Shown: positions 34,958 through 44,878, numbered from the stretch's first letter. The stretch: DNA of 64,000 nt from Burkholderiales bacterium (GCA_015075645.1 JABTUF010000004.1:310001-374000); one strand, 5' to 3'. Notes: generated from the sequence alone by a model not told the origin. Translations and numbers: made by a program.

Positions 34958-35833
34958 TCATCTGTAGTGCGTCCGGCGCTCGAGGACGAAGAACTGGATG
35001 AGGGCGGTCAGGCCGAGGATCGCGAGCAACACCATCGTGAGCGCTGCGGCATAGGCCGAGTCCCAGAACCGGAAGCCGATCTCGTAGATGTAGTAGAGCA
35101 GCAGAGCCGTAGCGTTGTCGGGCCCGCCGCGCGTCATCACGACGATGTGGTCGACGAGCCGGAACGCGTTGATCACCGCGTTCACGAGCACGAACAGCGT
35201 CACCGGCATCAGCAGCGGAAAGGTCACGCGGCGGAAGAAGGTCCAGCGCGACGCGCCCTCGATCGCCGCGGCCTCGGCGAGGCTCGGCGACATCGACTGC
35301 AGCGCGGCGAGGTAGAAGATCATGAAGAACCCGGCTTCCTTCCAGATCGTCACCGCCATCAGGCTCGCGAGCGCGGTGGACTTGCTGCCGAGCCAGTTGT
35401 GGCTCGCGAAGCCCAGCCCCTTCGTCACCTGTTCGAGCAGCCCGTACTCGGGCGTGTAGAAGAACATCCAGATGTTCGCCACGGCGATCATCGGGAGCAT
35501 CGTCGGCGTGAAGTACGCCAGCCGCAGGAGCCCGCGGCCGGCGATCTTGCCGTGCACCCAGGTCGCCATCAGCAGCGCCAGCGCGATCGACAGCGGGATC
35601 GTGCCGAGCGCGTACCAGAAGTTGTTCTGCAGCGCCTGCCAGAAGATCGGGTCCTCGACCAGTTGCACGTAGTTGTCGGCGCCGACCCACACCGAGGGAC
35701 GATTGCCCTTCGGCGTCGACAGGAAGCTGTGCCACAGGTTGGCGAAGGCCGGGTAGTGCGTGAACGTGACGAGCAGGATCATCGCGGGCGCGATCAGGAG
35801 CCACGCGTAGATCCACTCGCGCGTGCGCGTCAT
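34958..35833 (-). CDS. ABC transporter permease (MalF/UgpA type)
   Basis: An inner-membrane protein of 291 residues with six helices (the first is WIYAWLLIAPAMILLVTF). The EAA loop reads SLAEAAAIEGASRWTFFRRV followed by TFPLLMP. FFMIFYLAALQSM before it and TRGGPDNATALLLYYIYEIG after it are shared with UgpA and other carbohydrate importers. It forms the channel with the partner permease encoded downstream. Confidence 0.94.
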   Translation of the reverse strand: MTRTREWIYAWLLIAPAMILLVTFTHYPAFANLWHSFLSTPKGNRPSVWVGADNYVQLVEDPIFWQALQNNFWYALGTIPLSIALALLMATWVHGKIAGRGLLRLAYFTPTMLPMIAVANIWMFFYTPEYGLLEQVTKGLGFASHNWLGSKSTALASLMAVTIWKEAGFFMIFYLAALQSMSPSLAEAAAIEGASRWTFFRRVTFPLLMPVTLFVLVNAVINAFRLVDHIVVMTRGGPDNATALLLYYIYEIGFRFWDSAYAAALTMVLLAILGLTALIQFFVLERRTHYR

Positions 35834-35906
35834 CTCATGGCCTTCGCGTCGGCGCGCGCTCGGCGCGGGCTGCCCCGGGGCAGCCCGCGCCGTGACGCTT
35901 CGCCGG

Positions 35907-37187
35907 TCAGCGGAACGGCCGCAGCAACCGCTCGGCCTCGCGCTGCGCGTCCTTCATCGCGACTTCCGGCGTCTTCGTGCCGGTGAGCGCCGCCTGCAGG
36001 CCGTCGTTCAGCGCCTTGGTCACGCGCTGGTTGTCGTGCGTCGAGAGTTCCGCCTTCGCGTACGGCAACTGGTCGCGCGCGACCGCGGCCGGCGGGAATC
36101 CGGCGACGTAGGCCTTCATCGCCGGCGTGTCCCACGCGTCCGCGCGCACCGCGACGTAGCCGGTGTCGATGCCCCACTGCGCCGCGCGTTCCGGCGTGGT
36201 GACCCACTTGATGAACTTGAACGCGGCCTCGCGCTGCGCCGGCGTGGACTTCTTGAACAGGTAGAAGTTGCCGCCGCCGGTGGGGCTGCCGCGCTGCTTG
36301 CCCGCGGGCAGCATCGCCACGCCGAAATCGAACTTCGCGTTGTTCCGGACGTTGGTGAGGTTGCCGGTCGTCGTCCACATCATCGCGACCTTCTTCTCGA
36401 AGAAGTCCTTCGGCGTCGTGCCCCACTCGACGATGCCCTCGGGATGGACCTTGTATTTCTTCACCAGGTCGACCCAGTACTGCAGGCCCTCGATCACCTC
36501 GGGCCGGTCGTAGTAGGTCTGCGTGCCGGTCGCATTCATCAGGTTGGTGCCGGCCTGGATCGCGAGCGACTGGAACAGCCAGTAGGGGAAGCCCGACGAC
36601 GGGATCTGGATGCCCCAGGTCGTCACGTTGCCCGAGGCGTCGCGCCTGGTGAGCTTCTGCGCGTACTCAACCTGCTCCTTCCAGTTCTGCGGCGGCTTGT
36701 TCGGGTCGAGGCCCGCCTCCTTGAAGAGTTCCTTGTTGTAGTACAGGACGACGGTCGAGCGCTGGAACGGGATGCCCCAGGTCTTGCCGCCGGTCTGGCT
36801 GTTCTCCATGAACGCCGGGTAGAAGCTCTTGAGCCAGGCGCGATCCTCGGGCGTCTTGACCAGGTCGTCGAACGGGACGATCGCGTCCTCGTCGATCAGC
36901 GTGTACATGTCGGTCGACAGCAGGATCGACGTGACCGGCGGCTCGCCGCTCTTCACCGCGGTCAGCGCCTTGGTGATCGAATCCTGGTAGGTGCCGGTGT
37001 AGATCGGCTTCAGCTTGACCCCCGGATTCTCCCTCTCGAAGTCCGCGGCGAGCTTGTCGATGATCTTGGTGATCGGGCCGCCGACGGCGACCGGGTAGTA
37101 GAACGGCACCTCGACCTGCGCGAGCGCGATCGACGGTGCGATCGCGACGAGCGCGGCGAGCGCGAGCTGGCGGAAGCGGCGAAGCAT
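35907..37187 (-). CDS. ABC transporter extracellular solute-binding protein (UgpB-like)
   Basis: A periplasmic protein of 426 residues with a signal peptide ending SIALAQ and an AGGAGGA seven bases before the ATG. It belongs to the family 1 solute-binding proteins: VEVPFYYPVAVGGPITKIID, FERENPGVKLKPIYTGTYQD, PFQRSTVVLYYNKELFKEAG and GGGNFYLFKKST. The opening FYYPVAVGGP and the YTGTYQDS segment are close to glycerol-3-phosphate binding proteins, so phosphodiester or glycerol phosphate uptake is possible, but ligand residues cannot be checked by eye. Gene order is ATPase, binding protein, MalF-type, MalG-type. Confidence 0.93.
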   Translation of the reverse strand: MLRRFRQLALAALVAIAPSIALAQVEVPFYYPVAVGGPITKIIDKLAADFERENPGVKLKPIYTGTYQDSITKALTAVKSGEPPVTSILLSTDMYTLIDEDAIVPFDDLVKTPEDRAWLKSFYPAFMENSQTGGKTWGIPFQRSTVVLYYNKELFKEAGLDPNKPPQNWKEQVEYAQKLTRRDASGNVTTWGIQIPSSGFPYWLFQSLAIQAGTNLMNATGTQTYYDRPEVIEGLQYWVDLVKKYKVHPEGIVEWGTTPKDFFEKKVAMMWTTTGNLTNVRNNAKFDFGVAMLPAGKQRGSPTGGGNFYLFKKSTPAQREAAFKFIKWVTTPERAAQWGIDTGYVAVRADAWDTPAMKAYVAGFPPAAVARDQLPYAKAELSTHDNQRVTKALNDGLQAALTGTKTPEVAMKDAQREAERLLRPFR

Positions 37188-37222
37188 GACGGGTCCTCCT
37201 TGACGTGCGGTGCGAATCGGCA

Positions 37223-38317
37223 TCAGGCGAGCATCGTCTCGCCGCGGGTTCGGCCGGCAGGCGCGGTCCTCGCGCCGTCCGCTCCGAAGTGGTGCTGCGC
37301 GCCGCCCGACCATTCGAGCGACACGTCGTCGCCGCGCGCGAGCGCGGTGCTGCCGGCGACGCGCACGGCGACCGCCGCGCGGCCGGCGCGGCAGGCGACG
37401 AGCGAGTCGCCGCCCAGGTACTCGACGCTCTCGACGGTCGCGGGCAGGCCCCGTCCGCGCGCGGCGAACCGGAGATGCTCCGGCCGCACGCCGAGACTCC
37501 CGCCGGCGCAATCGCGCGGCAGCAGCGCGGGGCCTTCGGTGCCGTCGACGACCGCGCCGCCGGCGCCCTCGACCAGCGGCAGCAGGTTCATCGGCGGCGT
37601 GCCGATGAAGCGCGCGACGAAGGCGTTGGCCGGAGATTCGTAGAGGTCGACGGGCGCGCCGTTCTGCTCGATGCGCCCGCGGTTCAGCAGGATCACGCGG
37701 TCGGCCATCGACATCGCCTCGACCTGGTCGTGCGTCACGTACACCATCGTGATGCCGAGCTTGCGTTGCAGCGCGCGGATCTCCTGGCGCATTTCGGCGC
37801 GAAGCTGCGCGTCGAGGTTCGACAGCGGCTCGTCCATCAGGCAGACCGGCGCGCGCGCGATGATCGCGCGCCCGAGCGCGACGCGCTGCTGTTGCCCGCC
37901 GGAAAGCTGCCCCGGCTTGCGGTTGACGAGGCCCGCGAGCCCGAGAAGGTCGGCCGTCTCGGCGAGCCGGCGCGCGCACTCCTCCTGCGCCACCTTGCGC
38001 ACGCGCAGGCCGAACAGGATGTTCTCCGCGACCGACAGGTGCGGGAAGAGCGCATAGGACTGGAACACCATCGCGATGTTCCGCTGCGACGGCGGCAGGC
38101 GCGTAACGTCGCGTCCGTCGATGCGTATCGTGCCCGCATCCGCGATCTCGAGTCCCGCGATCAGGCGCAGCGTCGTGGACTTGCCGCAGCCGGAAGGCCC
38201 GAGCAGCACGTTGAGCGTGCCGGCGTCGAGCGAGAACGACAGGTCGTCGACGGCGCGGACCTTGCCGTCGCCGGTCGTCCAGTGCTTGCTTGCGCCTTCG
38301 ACGACGATCGCGGACAC
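37223..38317 (-). CDS. ABC transporter ATP-binding protein (UgpC/MalK type)
   Basis: A protein of 364 residues. Walker A is LLGPSGCGKSTT, the Q-loop lies in IAMVFQSYALFPHLSV, the signature is QLSGGQQQRVALGRAI, Walker B is VCLMDEPLSNLDA, and the switch His is in VYVTHDQVEAMSMADRV. A C-terminal TOBE-type regulatory domain (residues 240-364, with SLGVRPEHLRFA) marks the MalK/UgpC group. No ATG fits the N-terminus; GTG 38317 gives the normal MalK start. It energises the importer encoded downstream and lies 35 bases upstream of the binding-protein gene. Confidence 0.93.
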   Translation of the reverse strand: MSAIVVEGASKHWTTGDGKVRAVDDLSFSLDAGTLNVLLGPSGCGKSTTLRLIAGLEIADAGTIRIDGRDVTRLPPSQRNIAMVFQSYALFPHLSVAENILFGLRVRKVAQEECARRLAETADLLGLAGLVNRKPGQLSGGQQQRVALGRAIIARAPVCLMDEPLSNLDAQLRAEMRQEIRALQRKLGITMVYVTHDQVEAMSMADRVILLNRGRIEQNGAPVDLYESPANAFVARFIGTPPMNLLPLVEGAGGAVVDGTEGPALLPRDCAGGSLGVRPEHLRFAARGRGLPATVESVEYLGGDSLVACRAGRAAVAVRVAGSTALARGDDVSLEWSGGAQHHFGADGARTAPAGRTRGETMLA

Positions 38318-38521
38318 GCGGGAGGATCCGTTCTCATGGGGCGGCGGCGCAGGGTCCGGCGGCGCCGGGCCGCGAGGTCCGCGGCCTGCCGGCGATGATA
38401 GCAAAGGCTCCGGCGCCGCGAACGCGCCGCGTGACGACGGCGTCCGCTCCGCGTACGATGCCTGCGCGGCCGGCCACGACCGTTCCCCCGCATCCCCCAC
38501 AAGACCCGCAAGGAGCACCAG

Positions 38522-39394
38522 ATGAGAATGCTTGCCCTCGGCGCCGCGATGGCGACCGCCGTGATCGGACTCGCCGGTTGCGCGACCCCCGCCGCGACCG
38601 GCATCGACAATTCCTCCATCGGCCAGAGCGCCTTCCGCGAGCACAAGGCGACCTACGGCCTCGTGTTCCGCCTGCCGAAGGACGTGACCGACGTCCTCGA
38701 CAGCAAGATCTATCCGCCGCTGCGCGAGCGGCTGATCGCGCTCGGACTCGTCGACGAGGCGCGCACGTTCAATCTGCAGCACGTGACCTCGGTCCACATC
38801 CACAATGCGGATCCCGGCACGCCGCGCCGGATGCTGGCCGCCCTGAAGAGCGTGCCCCCGGTGGTGCCCGTGACGCTCAAGAACTTCTACCTGACCGAGG
38901 CGGCCGCCGGCGCCGGCGCGCCGTGGTGGTTCGACCTCGGCATCGTCAAGAGCGGCAAGGGCTACGAGGCGCTGATGGCCTACAACGTCGTCGCGACCGC
39001 GGCGCTGACGCCGCTGCGCGACGGGCCGCTGCCGCGCGTGACCGGCCCGGTCTACGCGAAGATGGGCGAGGCCGCGCGCGACCTCGTGCGGACGGTCGGC
39101 GTGAGCGGGGTGAACGTGATGAAGGACGGGAAGCCGACTTCGTCGCACAACCCGCACAACACGCTCGTCTACAGCATGACGCCGTACGACGCGCGCATCC
39201 AGGCCGCGATGAAGCCGGTCGCCGACGAGATGAACCGGATCCTGCCCAACGGGATTGAAACGACCTTCCGCGACGTCTCGATCGTCGAGATCGGGTTCAT
39301 GGGCAACGTCGTGCGCGAGTTCTACCGGATCAGCCTCGTCGACGGCACCGCCTGGGACACGACCAGCGGGCGGCCGGTGAAGCTCGGTCAGTAG
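38522..39394 (+). CDS. Lipoprotein with two HxT motifs (2H-phosphoesterase-like)
   Basis: A protein of 290 residues. The signal ends in the lipobox LAGC (Cys20), so the protein is anchored facing the periplasm. Two H-x-T motifs, HVT at 87-89 and HNT at 212-214, each sit in a beta-strand-like context (LQHVTSVHIHN and PHNTLVYSM), the arrangement of 2H phosphoesterases such as LigT. The 125-residue spacing is wider than usual and the rest is not clearly alignable, so this assignment is tentative. The gene is divergent from the ABC importer across a 204-base gap that contains TATCAT (minus) and TACGAT (plus) -10-like sites. Confidence 0.75.
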   Translation: MRMLALGAAMATAVIGLAGCATPAATGIDNSSIGQSAFREHKATYGLVFRLPKDVTDVLDSKIYPPLRERLIALGLVDEARTFNLQHVTSVHIHNADPGTPRRMLAALKSVPPVVPVTLKNFYLTEAAAGAGAPWWFDLGIVKSGKGYEALMAYNVVATAALTPLRDGPLPRVTGPVYAKMGEAARDLVRTVGVSGVNVMKDGKPTSSHNPHNTLVYSMTPYDARIQAAMKPVADEMNRILPNGIETTFRDVSIVEIGFMGNVVREFYRISLVDGTAWDTTSGRPVKLGQ

Positions 39395-39415
39395 CGACGC
39401 GGCGCGCGTCGGGCC

Positions 39416-39477
39416 GCGATCCCGCGATCCCGCGATCCCGCGGTCCGGCGCGCCGGCGGCGCCCGGCAGGCGCCGGA
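39416..39477. repeat. Short GCGATCCC tandem repeat and hairpin between convergent genes
   Basis: The octamer GCGATCCC occurs three times in tandem (39416-39439). A hairpin with eight-base arms TCCGGCGC/GCGCCGGA (39444-39451 and 39470-39477) follows. The block lies between the lipoprotein stop and the trpC stop and could end transcription from both sides. There is no T-run. Confidence 0.5.
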
Positions 39478-39486
39478 CGCCCGGAG

Positions 39487-40299
39487 TCAGCCGAACAGCG
39501 CGGCGAGCCCGGCGCCCGGGTCGGGCACGCGCATGAACGCCTCGCCGACGAGGAACGCCTGCACGCCGCGGCTTCGCATCAGCGCGACGTCCTTCGGCAG
39601 CGTGATGCCGCTCTCGGTGACCACGCGCCGGCCCGCCGGGATCTTCGGCAGCAGGTCGAGCGTCGCGGAGAGCGACACGTTGAACGTCTTCAGGTTGCGG
39701 TTGTTGATGCCGATGAGCGGCGTGTCGAGGGCGAGGGCGCGTGCGAGTTCGCCCGCGTCGTGCACCTCGACCAGCACCGCCAATCCGAACTCGCGCGCCC
39801 GCGCCTCGAAGCGCGCGAGTTGATCGTCGTCGAGCGCCGCGGCGATCAGGAGGATCGCGTCGGCGCCGAGCGCGCGCGACTCGGCGATCTGGTACTCGTC
39901 GACGATGAACTCCTTGCGCAGCACCGGCAGCGAGCACGCCGCCCGCGCCGCGACCAGGGTGTCGTTCGAGCCGTGGAAGTACTTCGCGTCGGTCAGCACC
40001 GACAGGCAGGTCGCGCCGGCGCGCTCGTAGGAAGCCGCGATGGCCGCCGGTGCGAAGTCCTCGCGCAGCACGCCCTTCGACGGCGACGCCCGCTTGATCT
40101 CGGCGATCACCGCGGGCCGGCCCGAGGCGATCCGCGTCTCGATCGCGCCGGCGAAGTCGCGCGGCGGCGGCGCCGCGCGCGCCGCGGCGGCGACCTCGTC
40201 GAAGGGGCGCGCGAGCTGCGCGGCGATGACCTCCTCCGCCTTGTCGGCGACGATCCGCGCGAGGAAATCGGAGCGCTTCGCGTCCATCGCGGCGCTCAT
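39487..40299 (-). CDS. trpC: Indole-3-glycerol phosphate synthase TrpC
   Basis: A TIM-barrel protein of 270 residues that closes the indole ring in tryptophan synthesis. Marks are [19 protein letters not shown] (catalytic Lys and phosphate site), [41 protein letters not shown] and VVTESGI. It is the last gene of the minus-strand trp cluster and overlaps the trpD stop as ATGA. trpA, trpB and trpF are not in the window. Confidence 0.97.
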   Translation of the reverse strand: MSAAMDAKRSDFLARIVADKAEEVIAAQLARPFDEVAAAARAAPPPRDFAGAIETRIASGRPAVIAEIKRASPSKGVLREDFAPAAIAASYERAGATCLSVLTDAKYFHGSNDTLVAARAACSLPVLRKEFIVDEYQIAESRALGADAILLIAAALDDDQLARFEARAREFGLAVLVEVHDAGELARALALDTPLIGINNRNLKTFNVSLSATLDLLPKIPAGRRVVTESGITLPKDVALMRSRGVQAFLVGEAFMRVPDPGAGLAALFG

Positions 40300-41333
40300 G
40301 CCTTGGCGCCGAGTTTCTGCGTCGTCGCGACGAACGCCTCGAGGCGCTCGCGCGCCTTGCCCGACGCGATCGCCGCGCGGGCGCGCTCGATGCCTTCGCC
40401 GATCGAGCCCGCGACGCCGGCCGCGTAGAGCGCGGTCCCCGCGTTCAGGACGACGATCTCGCGCGGCGTGCCCTCCACGTTGCCGAGCGCCTCGAGGATC
40501 ATCTCCTTCGACTCGGCGGCGTCGGCGACCTTGAGGCCGCGGTGCGACTTCATCGCGAGCCCGTAGTCCTCCGGATGGATCTCGTACTCGCGCACCTCGC
40601 CGTCCTTGAGCTCGCCCACCATCGTCGCCGCGCCGAGCGAGACTTCGTCCATGCCGTCGCGGCCGTAGACGACGATCGCGTGCTTCGAGCCCAGCCGCTG
40701 CAGCACCCGGACGTGGATGCCGACGAGGTCGGGGTGGAACACGCCGATCAACTGGTTCGGCGCGCCGGCCGGGTTGGTGAGCGGGCCCAGAATGTTGAAG
40801 ATCGTGCGCACGCCCAGCTCCCGGCGCACCGGCGCCGCGTGCTTCATCGCCGCGTGATGCGACGGCGCGAACATGAAGCCGACGCCGGTCTCGCCGATGC
40901 ACTTCGCGATCGCCGCAGGCGGCAACATGATGTTCGCGCCGAGCGCCTCGAGCACGTCGGCGCTGCCCGACTTCGACGACACCGAGCGCGCGCCGTGCTT
41001 CGCCACCCGCGCGCCCGCCGCCGCGGCGACGAACATCGCGGCGGTCGAGATGTTGAACGTGTGCGACGCGTCGCCGCCGGTGCCGACGATGTCGACGAGG
41101 TGTTCCGCGTCGGGCACTTCCACCCGGGTCGCGAACTCGCGCATCACCTGCGCGGCCGCGGCGATCTCGCCGATCGTCTCCTTCTTCACGCGCAGCCCCA
41201 CGGTGAGGGCCGCGATCATCACCGGCGAGACTTCGCCGCTCATGATCCTGCGCATCAGCGAGAGCATCTCGTCGTGAAAGATCTCGCGGTGCTCGATCGT
41301 GCGCTGCAGCGCGTCGGACAGGCTGATGGTCAT
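40296..41333 (-). CDS. trpD: Anthranilate phosphoribosyltransferase TrpD
   Basis: A protein of 345 residues that joins anthranilate to phosphoribosyl pyrophosphate. Diagnostic sites are [19 protein letters not shown] (PRPP-binding GTGGD), [40 protein letters not shown] and [13 protein letters not shown]. The stop overlaps the trpC start. The gene starts 20 bases after trpG. Confidence 0.97.
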   Translation of the reverse strand: MTISLSDALQRTIEHREIFHDEMLSLMRRIMSGEVSPVMIAALTVGLRVKKETIGEIAAAAQVMREFATRVEVPDAEHLVDIVGTGGDASHTFNISTAAMFVAAAAGARVAKHGARSVSSKSGSADVLEALGANIMLPPAAIAKCIGETGVGFMFAPSHHAAMKHAAPVRRELGVRTIFNILGPLTNPAGAPNQLIGVFHPDLVGIHVRVLQRLGSKHAIVVYGRDGMDEVSLGAATMVGELKDGEVREYEIHPEDYGLAMKSHRGLKVADAAESKEMILEALGNVEGTPREIVVLNAGTALYAAGVAGSIGEGIERARAAIASGKARERLEAFVATTQKLGAKA

Positions 41334-41353
41334 CGCAGGCTCCGGTGAGGCCG

Positions 41354-41920
41354 CTACGCGGCCTCGAGGAAATTGGCGAGCAGGTGCCTGCCGTGCTCGG
41401 ACAGGATCGCCTCGGGGTGGAACTGGACGCCCTCGACCGGCAGCGCGCGGTGGCGCACGCCCATGATCTCGCCGTCGTCGGCGCGCGCGGTGACTTCGAG
41501 CGCCTCGGGCAGGCTCGACGGTTCGATCGCGAGCGAGTGGTAGCGCGTCGCCGTGAACGGCGAGGGCAGCCCCGCGAACACGCCGTGCGCGTCGTGCTCG
41601 ATCGGCGAGACCTTGCCGTGCATGACCTGCTTCGCGCGCACGATGCGGCCGCCGAACGCCTGGCCGATCGCCTGGTGGCCGAGGCAGACACCGAGGATCG
41701 GGACGCGCCCGGCGAAGCGCTGGATGATCGGCACCGAGATGCCCGCCTCGCCGGGCGTGCAGGGGCCGGGCGACACGACGATCCGATCCGGCGACCAGGC
41801 CTCGACCTGCTCGAGCGTGATCGCGTCGTTGCGGTGCACGTGCACGTCGGCGCCGAGCTCGCCCAGGTACTGCACCAGGTTCCAAGTGAAGCTGTCGTAG
41901 TTGTCGATCATCAACAGCAT
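41354..41920 (-). CDS. trpG: Anthranilate synthase glutamine amidotransferase subunit TrpG
   Basis: A class I amidotransferase of 188 residues that supplies ammonia to TrpE. The oxyanion loop is [11 protein letters not shown], the nucleophile Cys lies in [17 protein letters not shown], and the His-x-Glu pair lies in [14 protein letters not shown]. The N-terminus [20 protein letters not shown] is standard. In most relatives it follows trpE directly; here a lipoprotein gene lies in between. Confidence 0.97.
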   Translation of the reverse strand: MLLMIDNYDSFTWNLVQYLGELGADVHVHRNDAITLEQVEAWSPDRIVVSPGPCTPGEAGISVPIIQRFAGRVPILGVCLGHQAIGQAFGGRIVRAKQVMHGKVSPIEHDAHGVFAGLPSPFTATRYHSLAIEPSSLPEALEVTARADDGEIMGVRHRALPVEGVQFHPEAILSEHGRHLLANFLEAA

Positions 41921-41949
41921 GGCGTTTCGCGCCGACGCTCGCCCGCCCG

Positions 41950-43245
41950 TCAGCGATCGGAGTTGACGATCGACGCGAGCGCGCCGGCGGTGCCGACGGC
42001 GAAGATCGATTTCACGTTCCCGTCGCCGAACGCCAGATCCGCGATCGTCAGCGCCACGGCGCCTGTGCCCGGATCGCGGAAGGTCACGGTGTTGGTGCCG
42101 GCGACGATCGGCAGGTAGAGCGACGCCGCGCCCGCGACGAGCGCGGACACGAGCTTCGTGTCGCCGACGAAGACGTCGTAGGCGGCGGTGTCCGAGCTCG
42201 CGTTGACGAACCGCACGCTGGCGGCGCCGGCGACCGGCAACCGGTTGTCGTCGAGGAACGCGAGGATGCGCGTGGCGCCGGGCAGTCCCAGGACGACGAG
42301 CGTCGACTCGCGGGCCGAACCGAACTCCGCCTGCAGCGTCGCGATCGCCGCGCCGGGCGTGCTCGTCGCCTGGGCCGTGACCAGGCTCGAACCGGCGGTG
42401 ATGAACTCGTAGGTGGTCGAGGTCGCGTAGGCGAGCGCCGACGCCACGGAGGTGTCGGCGATCGAAACGTCGATGGCGCCGGTCTGCACCGCGCCGTTCA
42501 CGATGCGCGCCGAGGCGACCCGGTTCGGCAGCACCGCCTGGGTGCCGCCCTCGTTCACGTCGAGCTGCATGCCCTGCGGCAGCGACGCGGTCCCCAGCGT
42601 GTAGGCGACGAAGTCGGTCGACAGGTTGCCGCCGAACACCTGCGGGCCGGAGTCGTAGACGACGGACTTGGTTCCCGCGACCGCCAGGCGCACGCTGTAG
42701 GTGCCGATCGAGAGACGGAGCGCGATCGTGGACGAGCCGCTCTGCAGGTTGGAGAAGTTCGGCGACAGGTTGTCGTCGACCGGGATCGCCGGATCGGCGA
42801 TGTAGATGTCGAACGCGGGCAGGCTGGCGGCGACGTTGACGACGCGGAACAGGAAGTTGCCGTCGCCGGCGTTCGACGAGGTGTCGGGCGCGACCAGCGC
42901 GAAGGTGAGCGCGACCGTGCCGTAGGACAGCAACGTGTAGGCCTGTTCGCCCGCGAGGCTGATCGTCACGTTGGCGACTTCCTGGCCGAGGGTGGTGGCG
43001 AAGAGCTGGAACGTCGTCTGCTCGTTGTCCAGTTCGACGTAGGGCGTGACCTGTTCGAACGCGACGCCCGACCAGAGCGTCGAGTCGCCGACGCGCACGT
43101 CGATTCCCGGGCTGTCCACCGCGAGGTTCACGAACCGGACGTCCGCGGGCGTCGGCGGGAAGTAGTTGATCGTCCGCACCTTGCATCCGGCGAGGACGAC
43201 CGGGGCGGAAGCGGCTGCGACGATCAGGCGACGGCGGGTGACCAT
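41950..43245 (-). CDS. DUF4397 repeat lipoprotein inserted between trpE and trpG
   Basis: A protein of 431 residues. The N-terminus [19 protein letters not shown] has a lipobox and an RR pair that could direct export by Tat. The mature part is four beta-rich DUF4397 repeats, each starting with a line like [59 protein letters not shown] or [23 protein letters not shown]4397 proteins are surface-associated and of unknown function. The gene sits on the same strand as trpE (64 bases after it) and trpG (29 bases before it), so it is probably transcribed with them. It has no evident role in tryptophan synthesis. A start at 43290 would add 15 residues. Confidence 0.85.
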   Translation of the reverse strand: MVTRRRLIVAAASAPVVLAGCKVRTINYFPPTPADVRFVNLAVDSPGIDVRVGDSTLWSGVAFEQVTPYVELDNEQTTFQLFATTLGQEVANVTISLAGEQAYTLLSYGTVALTFALVAPDTSSNAGDGNFLFRVVNVAASLPAFDIYIADPAIPVDDNLSPNFSNLQSGSSTIALRLSIGTYSVRLAVAGTKSVVYDSGPQVFGGNLSTDFVAYTLGTASLPQGMQLDVNEGGTQAVLPNRVASARIVNGAVQTGAIDVSIADTSVASALAYATSTTYEFITAGSSLVTAQATSTPGAAIATLQAEFGSARESTLVVLGLPGATRILAFLDDNRLPVAGAASVRFVNASSDTAAYDVFVGDTKLVSALVAGAASLYLPIVAGTNTVTFRDPGTGAVALTIADLAFGDGNVKSIFAVGTAGALASIVNSDR

Positions 43246-43309
43246 GGGCGTGTGCGATCCGGGGCGGGCGATTCTGCGCAATGATGCCATAGGGGAACGG
43301 GCCGCCCGG

Positions 43310-44791
43310 TCACGCCGGAGCGTCGAGACCCGCCTCGACGAGGTCCGCCGCGCGCATCAACGCGCGCGCCTTGTTGAGCGTTTCCTGCCATTCGCCCTCG
43401 GGCGTCGAGTCGTGCACGATGCCGCCGCCGGCTTGCGCGTAGAGCATGCCTCCGGCCAGCACGGCGGTGCGCAGCGCGATCGCGGTGTCCATGTCGTCCT
43501 GGAACGAGAGGTAGCCGACCGCGCCGGCGTAGACGCCGCGGCGCGACGGCTCGAGCTCGTCGATGATCTCCATCGCGCGCACCTTCGGCGCGCCGGAGAC
43601 CGTGCCCGCGGGAAACGCCGCGCGCAGCACGTCGAGACTGTCGAGCCCGGGCTTCAGCGTGCCCTCGACGTTCGACACGATGTGCATCACGTGCGAATAG
43701 CGCTCGACCACCATGCGCTCGGTCACGCGGACCGACCCGGTCGTCGCGACGCGCCCCACGTCGTTGCGGCCGAGGTCGACCAGCATCACGTGCTCGGCGA
43801 TCTCCTTCGGGTCGGCGAGGAGTTCCGCGGCGAGCGCCTCGTCGGCCTCGCGGTTGCGGCCGCGCGGCCGCGTGCCGGCGATCGGCCGCAGCGTGACGTC
43901 GCGCCCTTCCTTGCGCACGAGGATCTCCGGCGAGGCGCCGACCACCTGGAAGTCGCCGAACTCGTAGTGGAACATGTAGGGCGACGGATTGATCGAGCGC
44001 AGCGCCCGGTAGAGCGAGATCGCCGGCGCGGCGAACGGTCGCGCCATGCGTTGCGAGATCACGACCTGCATCACGTCGCCTGCCGCGATGTACTCCTTCG
44101 CGCGCGCGACCGCCGCCTTGAACGGCAGCTCGCCGAACTCGCTAGAGGCCTCGGTGCGCGCGAGCGCGGCCTGATAGGGAATGGAGACCGGGACGCGGAG
44201 CTTGCGCCGCAGTTCGTCGAGCCGCGCGACGCCGCGCGCCCAGGCGTCCGGCGTCTTCGGATCCGCGTACACGATGAGCGAGATGCGGCCGGCGAGGTTG
44301 TCGACGACCGCGAGTTCCTCGGTCAGCACGAGCAGCATGTCGGGGATCGCGGCGAGCCCGGGCGTCGGCGGCTTCGCGGTGTGCGCGAGCCGGCGCTCGA
44401 TGTGGCGCACCGTGTCGTAGCCGAAGAGACCCGCGAGGCCGCCGCAGAAGCGCGGCAGGTCGGGCAGCGGCGCCGCGCGGTAGCGCTTCATGAAGCCGCG
44501 CACGAACTCGATCGGATCGCCTTCGTGGCGCTCGACCACCCGGTCGTCCTCGCTCACCTCGATCGCGCGGCCGCGCGCGGCGATGCGCGTGCGCGCCGGC
44601 AGTCCGATGAACGAGTATCGCCCGAAGCGCTCGCCGCCGACGACCGATTCGAGCAGGTAGGTGTCGCGCGTGCCGGCGAGCTTGAGGTAGAGCGACAGCG
44701 GCGTGTCGAGGTCGGCGAACGAGGCTTCGACGAGCGGGATGCGGTTGTAGCCTCGCGCGGCGAGCGCGCGGAACTCGGATTCGGTCAACAT
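43310..44791 (-). CDS. trpE: Anthranilate synthase component I TrpE
   Basis: A protein of 493 residues that converts chorismate to anthranilate. The N-terminal domain has the feedback site region YLLESVVGGERFGRYSFIGL. The catalytic domain has DVMQVVISQRMARPF, PSPYMFHYEFGDFQVVGASP, IAGTRPRGRNREADEALAAE, LVDLGRNDVGRV, FPAGTVSGAPKVRAMEIIDE and GGGIVHDSTPEGEWQET. The gene begins 87 bases after a short Trp-rich leader frame. Length and motifs are normal. Confidence 0.97.
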   Translation of the reverse strand: MLTESEFRALAARGYNRIPLVEASFADLDTPLSLYLKLAGTRDTYLLESVVGGERFGRYSFIGLPARTRIAARGRAIEVSEDDRVVERHEGDPIEFVRGFMKRYRAAPLPDLPRFCGGLAGLFGYDTVRHIERRLAHTAKPPTPGLAAIPDMLLVLTEELAVVDNLAGRISLIVYADPKTPDAWARGVARLDELRRKLRVPVSIPYQAALARTEASSEFGELPFKAAVARAKEYIAAGDVMQVVISQRMARPFAAPAISLYRALRSINPSPYMFHYEFGDFQVVGASPEILVRKEGRDVTLRPIAGTRPRGRNREADEALAAELLADPKEIAEHVMLVDLGRNDVGRVATTGSVRVTERMVVERYSHVMHIVSNVEGTLKPGLDSLDVLRAAFPAGTVSGAPKVRAMEIIDELEPSRRGVYAGAVGYLSFQDDMDTAIALRTAVLAGGMLYAQAGGGIVHDSTPEGEWQETLNKARALMRAADLVEAGLDAPA

Positions 44792-44835
44792 GGACGGCCC
44801 CGGAGTCGAGGGTGCTGCTCGGTGCTGCTGTCGTG

Positions 44836-44862
44836 GGCGTCCTTGGGGAGAGCGCGGACGCC
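44836..44862 (-). promoter_or_regulatory. Hairpin between the trp leader frame and trpE
   Basis: GGCGTCC (44856-44862, transcribed first) and GGACGCC (44836-44842) form a perfect seven-base stem with a 13-base loop, 17 bases after the leader stop. An alternative GGCGC/GCGCC pairing upstream overlaps the last Trp codons. The layout is that of an attenuator, but no T-run follows the stem. Confidence 0.4.
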
Positions 44863-44878
44863 GGGCGCGGGCGGCGGA

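Noticed and set aside
34073..38317. Maltose importer
   Set aside because: The permeases and ATPase fit the broad MalFGK/UgpAEC group, but no ligand evidence separates sugar from glycerol phosphate, so no specific substrate or symbol is given.
44836..44862. Classical Rho-independent terminator before trpE
   Set aside because: The stem is good but no T-run follows, so it is listed only as a hairpin in a candidate attenuator.
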